From Paragordius varius (taxonomy: Eukaryota > Nematomorpha), in contig OZ176057.1 of the NCBI GenBank assembly GCA_964247055.1, positions 3,658,001 to 3,722,000 on the forward strand: 64,000 nt of DNA, read 5' to 3'. The notes beneath the pieces were generated by a model. It was not told the origin of the DNA. It was given only the letters and a program-made list of their open reading frames with translations, and ran no database searches. Every line of letters starts with the position of its first letter. Positions within the stretch are counted from its first letter, which is position 1. Made by a program: the position numbers and the translations under genes. Below are positions 12,082-22,878 of this stretch, in pieces.

Positions 12082-13215
12082 ATGAAATATATTTCTATAA
12101 AGTTTATTATTGTTCTAATCAATATATTCCTTTTTACAATATCAATCTTGAGAGGTGTGGAATCAACACACGATGCTAATAACCGGATGTTATATAAAAG
12201 ACATCATAGCGAATATGATAATGGGAATATTGAGGAATATGAATATGGATATGATAGAAATCACAGTAAAATATTCATTTAATCAAAATATAAATGTTTA
12301 AAAACAGTATTAGTTAACCAACTAATTGAGTCATATTTTGAAAAACAACTTCTTATTTTTTTATTGTCTTTATGAGATGAGCTTTAAATATATTGTGCAA
12401 AATTAGATATTTAGTTATAGTTATCAAATCCAAGAGACTCTTTGTGATATTTGATTTAGTCTGGGTGATTGCATACGAATAGCTAGTTATATAAATTAAG
12501 AATTTTTGTTCAAATTTATTAAAAAAATAACGGTGTTTCATATTAGTTTTTGGAATAGCCAATATTAGTTATCTTATATATTTTGTGTAGTATACACTCT
12601 TTGATTACCAAATTAACTTGCAAAGATTTCAATAAAATTATCTAATCATTTCCAGAAAAGAACCTATTTTTGTTTAAAAAAGAGGTTTTTTTTAGTGGTC
12701 GGGCATAAAAGTTTATTAATATTAGGATTACAATTCAGCTATATTTGGATGAATTTATTAAAGTGAATTTTCGATCAATATCATTCAATTATATCTGAAT
12801 TATAATGCCAATATTAGTACAACAATATTTTGACGTGAACAATATCCATTAATTATATATACCATTTATAGTTCAAATTTACCCTTAAAATATTCAATTT
12901 AACCCTAAAATAAATCAAGTGGTTTTTAAGATTAAAAATTACTTATATATTTTTATATTTTTAATATACGAAATTTTGTTTAAAATTAATATAATGTTCA
13001 AAAAATAATAAAACATAATTCATTTTTAAAGTGAATTTGAATTGTTCAAGAGTATATTTGATTTGTAAATGGTATATTTGAAAAATATTCATTTGTTTAT
13101 TCATGCTTTTAACTTTTTTACAGGATGTGCCAAAATGATATGTTTTTTAGTATGTATACATGGTTACGCTAGAGATGAATTCGGATGCAAAAAGTGTCAA
13201 TGTCGCCCATGGTAG
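12082..13215 (+). CDS. Small secreted protein with antistasin-like domain
   Basis: Two exons, 12082-12265 and 13124-13215 (stop TAG 13213-13215), 91 residues. The donor is CACA|GTAAAA (phase 1) and the acceptor TTTTTTACAG; frame is kept through an Arg codon. Residues 1-28 form a signal peptide (MK, a long Ile/Leu/Phe core, ending near GVES). An acidic linker follows (GNIEEYEYGYDR). The C-terminal 30 residues carry six Cys in the order C-x4-C-x3-C-x10-C-x2-C-x-C, with GYARDEFGCKKCQC matching the antistasin signature (G-x3-D-x2-GC-x2-C-x-C). Known antistasin-family proteins inhibit serine proteases or sit in extracellular proteins; which applies here is unknown. One short domain in so small a protein suggests a secreted effector or peptide. 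A B-family MITE fills the end of the intron. The next TAG right after the domain makes the end firm; the start is the first ATG giving a signal peptide. Confidence 0.78.
12855..13077. mobile_element. B-family MITE inside the antistasin-like gene intron
   Basis: TATATACCATTTATAGTTCAA to TTTGTAAATGGTATA. It ends about 45 bp before the splice acceptor of exon 2. Confidence 0.82.
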
Positions 13216-13427
13216 CTGCCCCGACAAAATGTTTAAGAAAATTTTATGAGTTTCCAAAAATTAGCTTTCATCAAAATTAATATTGTCACAAATAAATAAA
13301 TGATATATATGAACAAAAATAATATCTTTCGAAGATGTTTTTAGTAAAATCTGAATATATAGAAAAACAATGAAAATTAAAATAACAAAAATGTTAAATT
13401 TTAATATATTTTTTATGACATATGAAT

Positions 13428-14492
13428 TTTAACACTTGGGTACAACGCATTCATTTCAGTACGTTACAAATTGTGGTCGTTGAATACCCCATAAATAAAA
13501 ATAAAATGAATTGAAACCATGGCAAAAGTTAGCACATAAACAACATTAACACTTGGATACAACACAATTCATTTTAGTCCTTCGATTCATATAGGAATAT
13601 TTAAATACCCCAGGCCTGTTTAAAATTAAATAATATGGAAGGAATCGAAACCATAGCAAAATCTTGCACTTATATATCATTAAAAATATATATAAAAAAA
13701 ATTATTTAAAAATATTTGATATTACTTATTTTGAGCTAAAACCGAAAGGTAAAAATTTAGTCAACGTGACATGCGTGCAATGGTTAAATTGAAAAATAAT
13801 ACAAATTAAACAGCTTTTTCTATTTCTATCAATGTTAGATAATATCGAAATAAATTATTAGCTTTAAATTTACCCTTAAAATTAAATGAAGACAATACTT
13901 TGCAAAAATTTTGTAAAAATAAAAATGGCGTCGAAGTAGTTTGACATGGAACATTTTTTCAAATCAAAATTTTATTGAGATATTTTAGCATATATAATTT
14001 TTATTAGGTTAGAAGCATAAATTAAATTTGGGACCGTTTCCTTCAGTATTTTTTTAAATATCGTAACCCAAATTATAATCAGGGGTATTTTAATATCTAT
14101 GAATCTATGAACTGAAATAAAAAAATCAAAAAATACTTTACTTAATTTATATTAAACCCCAAAGGCAAAATTTAGGCACATGACTGGTGATTAGCTAAAT
14201 TTATTAATAATACAAAATAAGCACTTTTTCTGTTTTTATCATGTTATATGTAATTTTAATAAAAAATTAGCTTTAATAGCTTTAAAAATGATGTAAAATA
14301 AAAATGGCATCCAGGTGGTTTGATATGGAATGAAAACCAATTTTATTAAAATATTTCGGCTTATTTCTATAATTTTTATTGGGATAAAAGCATAAATTTA
14401 AATTGAAGCCGTTTCCTTAAATAGTTTTAAAAAATATCGACTTAAATATAGTCTGGGGTATTTAGATATCCCAATTTGAATTCAAGTGTTAA
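13428..14492 (+). mobile_element. D-family MITE (outer copy) split by another D copy
   Basis: The outer copy begins TTTTAACACTTGGGTACAAC and runs to AACATTAA at about 13548. It resumes near 14106 with the family segment normally read AATAAACCGAAATATA, and ends TTCAAGTGTTAA at 14492. Its 3' half carries GGGGTATTTAGATATCCC. Confidence 0.82.
13545..14106 (+). mobile_element. D-family MITE (inner copy) nested at TTAA
   Basis: Starts TTAACACTTGGATACAACAC at 13545, exactly at a TTAA of the outer copy. It runs through the family landmarks to CAGGGGTATTTTAATATC. Its 3' end is degenerate, so the end coordinate is approximate. Confidence 0.8.
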
Positions 14493-14528
14493 ACGAGAAT
14501 CATTAAGTTTTAACTGGAGTGTCTATAA

Positions 14529-14740
14529 GGCGCCCGCGTTCGGAAATCCATAATTTGCAATATATGCTCCAAAAATTTATAATTGATATTTCCAAATCAT
14601 TTTTTCGAAAAATATCAGTTGACAACGAACTGTAATAAATATAGTATTGCGTTTGCATTACCAGCATGTTGGAGATCGTAACCTAATAAATTTATTTTCA
14701 AATGCGGCCGGCGAAGTCATTTGTTAAGACCCCTGGTTTG
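14529..14740. repeat. Dispersed repeat F, copy 1 (GC-rich ends)
   Basis: Contains GGCGCCCGCGTTCGG near 14530 and ATGCGGCCGGCGAAGTCATT near 14702. The second block recurs as ATGCGGCCTGCGAAGTCATT at 33416. Its nature is unknown. Confidence 0.5.
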
Positions 14741-15377
14741 AGAAAACGCATTATACTTTAAAGTATGAAAATGAAATAATTTTATCCTTCGGTGGTCACT
14801 TCAAATGTAAATTACAATCATGGTAATTGACAAAATTTGATAATTTGGTTTGTAATTTTAATCATATACAAAATAATATGGTATTACTACAATGTAAAAA
14901 TAATTTTATTTTAAACTCACGATAAAAAATTTTTTTCAATACGTTAACTGTAAAAAATGTACATTAACACACTTATAAATTATATGAATTCTGGAAATAG
15001 TAATAGGATTTTCACAGTGTTTTTGATTTAGGTCTATACGAGTGATTCAAGAAAGTTATTAAATTATTTTTTGTAGTATGTGCTCCATATATGAAAATGG
15101 CGAAATTTGAGCACATTTTTTATATATTTCTTTTGGTCAAAGAAATCACTGCACTATGTTTTAATCTACATAAAAGAATCAACAAACGTGCCATTCTAAA
15201 ATGGACTATATCTCTTAAAATAAAAACAAGAAGGCAGAAATTATTTGCGAAATATTTTAACAGTCCATTACCTTTTATTGGTTTTTAAATAATTCCAAAA
15301 CAGTACTTTATTTAATAAATTGGGATATGGGATATAAAACTGCCCCAAAAGACTAGGATAAAAAATAAAAAGATAAA

Positions 15378-16363
15378 CTAACACATAGATTTAAATTGGG
15401 GTATCTAAATACCCCAGACTAAATTTAAATATATTTTTTTGATCGCCATTTTTAATTTGCAAGATTTGTTTCTAACGTTAAAATTAACACTTGGATACAA
15501 CACATTCATTTTAGTCCTTCGATTCAAATTGGGGTAGTTAAATACCCCAGGCCTGTTAAAAATTAAATTCTTTAAAAATATTGAAGGAATCGAAACCATG
15601 GCAAAATCTTACACTTATATAACATTAATAAACCGAAATATATGAAAAATTTTATTCAAAAATACTTGATATTACTTATTTTAACCTAAAATCGAAAGGT
15701 AAAAATTTACTCAACGTGACATGTGTGTAATGGTAAAATTGAAAATAATGCAAATTAAATCGCGTTTTCTATTTCTATAAATGCTAGATGTAATATAAAT
15801 TAAAAATTAGCTTTAATTTTACCCTTAAAATTAAAAGACGATATTTTGCATATATTTTGTAAAATAAAAATGGCGGCGAAGTAGTTTGACATGGAACTTT
15901 TTTTTCATTACAAAATTTTATTTAGATATTTTGGCGTATTTATATAATTCCTATTAGGATAGAAGCATAAATTTAAATTGGGACCGTTTCCTTCAGTAGT
16001 TTTATAAAAATCCTAGCTCAAATTTTGTCTGGGGTATTTAGATACTCCAATTTGAATCGAACTGTTAAAGCTATTTTTTATTTAAATTAACATTGATAAA
16101 TATAGAAAAAGTTGTAATTTTTCAATTTAGCCAATGCATATATGTTACGACTGAATTTTTACCATTGGGTTTTATATTAAGAAATACCAAGTATTTTAAA
16201 AAATATTGTTTTATATATTTCGGTTTATTTACATTTTATGGGTCAAAAATGTTGCCAGATTCCTTAGATATTTTTTAAATTTAATTTTAAACAGGCCTTG
16301 TGTATCCATTTACCACAATTTAAATATAAGGATTGAAACGAATGTCTTGTATCCAATTGTTAA
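15378..16363 (-). mobile_element. D-family MITE in reverse orientation, split by a forward D copy
   Basis: The left part (15378-15483) is the complement of a D 3' end: ATTGGGGTATCTAAATACCCC then AGACTAAATTT. The right part (16069-16363) is the complement of a D 5' half, with ATATATTTCGGTTTATT, AAACAGGCCTTG and a TATCCAATTGTTAA end. The forward copy at 15484-16068 lies between them. Confidence 0.82.
15484..16068 (+). mobile_element. D-family MITE, full length (inner copy)
   Basis: TTAACACTTGGATACAACAC to TTTGAATCGAACTGTTAA, about 585 bp with all landmarks. It is bounded by TTAA and nested in an opposite-facing D copy. Confidence 0.9.
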
Positions 16364-16945
16364 TATGCTAAATTATTCAAAAAAGTTTTATCCTAATGGA
16401 TTTAAAAATTATATTGATGACAAAATTTTGTTGAACCATACTTCATACTATTTTGATATATGATGGAAAAGGTATAAAAACACTTTACATATTATAAAAT
16501 CATCTTTTTATATATTCTATATGCAAACATTTTTGTCACTCAAGTATTACTTTTGTTTGCTTTTAAATTTGGGGGAATATTTGTAAAATAACACAATTTT
16601 ATAGGTCGACTATTGCGCTTTATGATATCGAGCAATTACTAAGCAAGATCAATATATCATTTATCTATCATTATATATTTCATCAGATCATATTATACTC
16701 CCGGTTTTGTGCATAAAACCTTTTGCTTTTTTTGGCATTCTCCAAAATTGCATAAATCAAGTTTTATAAATGTTTTTCAAAATATTATAAATAAAGAATT
16801 CTTTATCTCATGAATTTTTTGGTTGACATTTCCATTCATGATGGAAATACTTGTCTCATAATCGCAGCATTTTAGCGTTCATATAAAAACAATCGAATTG
16901 AGGGGTCCTACCCAAAAATAAAATTCCATAATAATCCTTGTCATT

Positions 16946-17496
16946 TTAACACTTGGATACAACACATGCATTTTATTCCTTCTATACAAGTTGGGGCAGC
17001 TAAATATCCCAGGTTTAAAAATTATATTTTTTTAAAAGAGAAAAGGAATCAAAACCATGGCAAAATTTTGCTCTTATATAAAATTATAAAAAAATTTATT
17101 CAAAAATACTTGATATTACTTATTTTTTGCTATAACCCAAAGGTAAATAGGCGACGTGACATGTGTGCGATGGTAAATTTAAAAAATAATACAAAATATG
17201 CTCTTTCTTCTATCAATGTTGGATGTAATTCAAATAAAAACTAGCTTAATTTACCCTTAAATTAAATGAAAACGATACTTTGCAAAAATTATGTAAAATT
17301 AAAATGGTGTCGAAGTAGTTTGACATGGAACATTTTTTCAAAACAAATTTTATTTAGATATTTTGGCACATTTATATAATATGTATTAGGATTGAAGCAT
17401 AAATATAAATTGTGACCGTTTAATTCAGTAGTTTTTTAAAAATCCTAAATTATTAGTCTAAGGCAAGTAAATACCCCAATTTGAATCAAAGTGTTA
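16946..17496 (+). mobile_element. D-family MITE upstream of PKA-R
   Basis: TTAACACTTGGATACAACAC to GAATCAAAGTGTTAA, flanked by TTAA. It ends about 410 bp before the PKA-R start codon. Confidence 0.9.
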
Positions 17497-17905
17497 ATGA
17501 GTTTTTTAATTTGATATTAAATTTTTTATTCATAATTGGCGCTAATTTTGGTCCGGAAATACTAATAACATTCTCAACTATCACCCAAAATTAAAAGCAC
17601 CAATAAAAATATAACAAAATCAAATTATATGCACCGTGATTGCAATGTATTTAACAAATATGCGATAAATATATCATATATAAAATTAAGTTTATAATTA
17701 TTTACTCCTAATCCATAAATGATAAAATTTAAATAACTTTTGGAAACACAGACCAAAAATGCAGATAAAATAAATTTAATATTGTCCTTGGAACATTTCT
17801 TTGTTTGGCTACATTTGATTAACATATCATACCTAGCGCATATAAGTTGTTAAAAATCAATACCGATTACTAAATTTACTTTTTTATTCATTTTTCCTAA
17901 ATTTT

Positions 17906-20900
17906 ATGGCCGATGAACAAGAAAAAACCCTAAAAGAATGTGAAGAATACGTCGATAAACATAAAATTCAACAAATTCTAAAAGATTCCATTGTTCAACT
18001 TTGTATAACAAAACCAGATAATCCAATCACATACCTTAAAAACTATTTTGAAAAGCTTGAAAAGGTATTAATATTTCAATTAATGCTCCTTAAAATATTT
18101 GGTTATAACCTAAATTATAACACTTTCCCATTACCAAATATTTGGCTTAAAATTAAATGACGTCACAGTTCTATGTTTATTATTTTTTATGTAAAAATAA
18201 CGTCATAACATATTTGTTTTGTATTGAATAGATAAATTATCTGTCTATAGTTTTGCTACTTTTTATCATAATCTATATCTTCCTAAAATTTTTGGTAAAA
18301 TTATACATCAGTATATTTATTTTTTTAACTTTAAAATCTACTTAACCTAATTAAACTGTTTGGTGTTAGGGTGCCCAATATCTTAATTTTTCATTTAAAA
18401 ACAACAACTGAAGCTAATCCTTTTACAGCACGAAATCTGTGATTTCCCCCTAAAATGGCTAAAATTAAATAATGTAAAACTTGTGTTTTATATTGAACTG
18501 CCCCTTTTCTGCTATCCATGCCAAAAAAGTTATTATTCGACCTTCACATTTATTTTAGATTCCTCTTTTTCTAATAACCTATTTAGAACCTTGAGACGTC
18601 CTTTTTTACAGTAAATTCTCAAAGTCTGTTTTCGTCTTTTTACCTAAGATTACATTTTTTTAACCAGGAATACATTTGTCATTTTAAATGTTTCAAGAAT
18701 CTTTATTCAGATTAGATTTTTATTATTAAAAACTACTAAAAACCCAGTTTACTTAATTTACTAACCTTTAAAAAACAATTTTTTACTTTTTGTAATTTTA
18801 TTTTATCACAGTCAACGCCTACAAAGTACGAAGGAGACAACAAAAGCCCTAATAATACAAATAATAATATGACACATGAAAATAATTTGGGGCCATCTGG
18901 AGACAATATTGTAGTTCCAAATGCCCCGACCCAGGAAACTCTAAGTCACAGACCTCGGAGAGGGGCGGTCAGTGCAGAAGTTTATACGGAGGAAGATGCT
19001 GCCAATTATGTTAAAAAGGTATTTGCACTGAAAAAGTTTTGAAAAGTTTTAAAAAGTTTTTTGAAAGTTTTTGAGTTATCTTTTTTGAAATGCTAACTTT
19101 GTGATATTATACTTGAATGTTAACTTTTTGATATTATACTTGTATTAAAATTTGAAGTTTTTACAGAGGAAAATGCTGCCAACTATGTTAAAAAAGTTTT
19201 AAAAGTTCAAAAAGTTTTGAAATTTTAAAAAGTGTTTAATTTTGAAATATCTTTTTTTGGAATGTTAACTTTGTGATATTATACTTGTATTAAAATTTGA
19301 AGTTTATACAGAGGAAGATGCTGCGAACTATGTTAAAAAGGTAATACTTTTTAGGACTAAGAAAGTTTTAAAAGTTTTCAAAAGTTTTTGAATTACTTTT
19401 TTGGAATGGCATATAAAATTTTTGCAAGTTTTTTTCTTATAAATGTACGGTTTAAACAATAAAATTTATTTTGTGATTACAAGAGTTTTTTTTTAAAAAG
19501 TTTTAAAAGTTTAAAAAGTTTTGAAAGTTAAAAGTGTTTTGAGTTATCTTTTTTGGAATGTTAACTTTTTGATATTATTATACTTGAATGTTTGAAAATT
19601 TTGGAGTTTATACAGAGGAAAATGCTGAATAAATATTTAATTTGTTGATAACATTTGCTCACCAGAAGATATTTTTTTTGTCGTTTTAAAATGTTGTAAA
19701 ATAGGAAATATTTGATGTTAAAAAGCTTTTTGCACTGATGAGAGTGATAATTCGGAAATTGAAAGTTTTAATAGTTTTAAAAAGTTTTTTGAAATTAAAA
19801 GTGTTTTGAGTTACTTTTTTTGAAATGTTAAACATTTTGATATTATATTTGAATTAAAATTTTGCAAGTTTTTTTCTTAAAAATATACGGTTTAAACAAT
19901 GAATTTCATTATGAGTTTACAAGAGTTTTTGGAAACTCATTTAAAAAATATTTAGATAGTTTCTTGAAATTTAAATTGTTTTGAGTTAACTTTTTTAAAA
20001 TGTTAATTTTTTGATATTGCACTTGAATGTTAATGAAAATTTTGGAATTTTTTTTTTAAAAAATATTAAGTTTCAAATGGTTTTAATATGACTAGAGACT
20101 TTTTAAATTATTTTATATGGGCTTTAATTAATCGTTTTATAAACTTAAAATTTTTTTAAGTTTTACAGTAAAAAATTGAAATTATACGGGTAAAAACATG
20201 AAGATAAATATCTTTTTTAAAGGACAACCCATTGGTATAAATTTTGTTTTAAACTTTAAAGTATCAAATAAAAATATATGTATATTGGTAACACAATCAA
20301 TTATGTATTTTAAAATTGCAAATAAATGTTTTTATATGATAAATTAAGGAGGTTTAAAAAGTATAGTCTTTTTGACTAAAAAATCTAACTTAACATTTAT
20401 CAGTTAGTCTGTATATTTAAAATAATGTTTTCTAAGTTTTAATAATAATCCCAAAAGATATATAAAATTCTCCTTTAGTGTTCATAAGGTTTTCAGGTTT
20501 TTTTAATTTTACTAAATTATCAATCGTAATCTTGTAATTTAAATATTGAGTTTTTGCATAGGACCAATTGTTAAATTGTTCCTTTGTTATAAAGGTTTTA
20601 AATTTATTAAAAGTTTTATTTATTTTTATTTTTAGTATAAATATTTCTTTACATATGCCATCATTCATGATATTGTATAAAATTTTTAAGTTTTTTTTAC
20701 ATGGGTTATGTATTAATTTCTCATCTTTACTATATTTTTAAACAGACCCTATGTTCTCTTTTATTACGGATGGTTCTAAGCTTCTTATTTTTAAAATAGT
20801 TATTTTGATAAAGGTTTGTTAAAAGTCATTTGATAATTGATTTACCAGTTTTAAGCAAAAAAAAATTTTTTCATTTGAAAATGTTGCCAACATTATACTT

Positions 20901-22835
20901 AATAACTGCATTGCAAATGTACTGTTTGTTTTTCAATATTATTCTTTTTTTGAAAGATTTATGCATTTGCGGTTTGAAATTTTATCAAAATATAATTTTA
21001 CATGATATTATATACCAATATTTAAATACAAAAAAAAGTAATTAATTTTATTTTATATGTGTTTTAGGTAATCCCAAAGGATTACAAAACAATGCAAAGC
21101 TTAGCAAAGGCCATCTCGAAAAATGTATTATTCACGCATTTAGATGAAAAGGAACGAAGGTTAGTGTTCGTAATTTAAAATGCTATTTATTACAGTATGC
21201 ATTTTAATGTTTTTTGCTTATTTCACATGCTATAGTAGGGGGCAATTTGCAACACTGGAGTGTATGGAAAAAAAGAAAGGGCGAAATTGTTTATTTAACA
21301 TTTTATCGTTTTTTCCATACCCTACTGTTGTGTTGCAAATTGCCCTACTATAGTGTACTATAAGCAACCATTAAAATGCATACTGTAATATATACCATTT
21401 ACAATTCAAATTTACCCTTAAACAATTCCAAATCACCCTTGAACAATTCAAATTCTCCCTTAAATTAATTATGTTTTTAAGATTAAAATTTACCTATATT
21501 TTTATATATTTAATGAAAATTATGTTTTCAATTAAAATAATACTGAAAAAATAATAAACTATGCCATAAAGATGTATTTCATAATTATAATAAGTTATAT
21601 TAGTTGAAAAACATACACATAATTTATTTTTAGCGTTTGAATTGTTCAAGGGTGAATTCGAACTGTAAATGTTATATATATATATATATATATATAAATA
21701 AGGTATTAAATTTTTTAATAAAAAATATTAAGAAATGATATGGGATATCTTATTTTAATAAGTTTGTGCATAAAATCAATTTTAATTTAATTTTATTGAC
21801 ATAAAATATGTGGTATTTACGTTTCATTGATTAGTCATAAGAAGTAGTATTTTTTAAGAATCTTTATTTAAATTTTTTTACAGTGTCGTTTATATTTTTT
21901 TATAGAAGTATTTTAAATGGTAAAACCAGGAATTAAAAAATTTACTTAATGTTTTACTTTGTTTCGTAACCAGTTCGGAGTGCTTAATTATATTATATTT
22001 TTATGTAGAAATATCACTTGATAAATATATTTTAATTAAAGGTTATTTCCAATTTTAAACAAAAATATGTGAAAATCGTTAGATGAGTATCAAATAACAT
22101 TTTTTAATTAAAATTGGTATGTAGAAAATAATTTACAATTTGAAAAAAATGTAAAAAAGGTTTTTTAGAGATATTTTTTAGATTTTGGAATTTTTTTATA
22201 AATTTATTTTCACTTTATACATATATAGCGACATTTTTGATGCCATGTTTCTGGTGACTCACAAGGCCGGAGATATTGTCATTAAACAAGGTATGATTAT
22301 ATTTATAATATTAAATATTTAACCATTTAATTTTTAAATTTTTTTTAAGTTTTTAATATCAATCAATATGAATAATTTTTTATTGTATTTTTATATAAAA
22401 ATTAATATTTTTCAATCATTTTTTGGATAAAAAAATAAAAAAAGACCAATTATACCTATTTTTTTATTCAACTCCTATAAAGTTAGAAATATATGCCATT
22501 TACAATTCAAAATCACTCTTGAACATTAAAAATTCATCTTAAAATAAATTTAATGTTTTTTAGGATTAAAAATAACCCATATTTTCATGTACTTTTTAAA
22601 ATAAAATTAAAATATACTAAAAAAATAATAAACTATGCCGTAAAGTTATTTTTCATATTAATGATGAGTTACAATAGCCATAAAAGTCATTATTTATTTT
22701 TAGGGTGAATTTAAATTGTTTTAGGGTAAATTTGAATTGTTTAAGGTGAATCGTAAATGGTATAGTTTTAGGTAGTTTAAACAAAAACGTGTATATTTTA
22801 TAGTTAACAAATTATACACATATTAATGATTTATA

Positions 22836-22878
<43 letters not shown>

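Larger units (their letters stand above)
13216..17905. other. Repeat-filled intergenic region
   Basis: No gene recognised. The region holds D-family elements (13428-14492, 15378-16363, 16946-17496) and a GC-richer repeat near 14529-14735. Gaps between them are AT-rich without supported features. The final part presumably holds the PKA-R promoter and 5' untranslated region. Confidence 0.65.

Noticed and set aside
15091-15288. 65-codon plus-strand ORF with a hydrophobic start
   Set aside because: No partner exon, Lys/Ile-rich, in a repeat region; not distinguishable from chance.
17045-17060. CATGG/ATG words conserved in D elements as start codons
   Set aside because: Each copy has stops soon after, and frames differ between copies.
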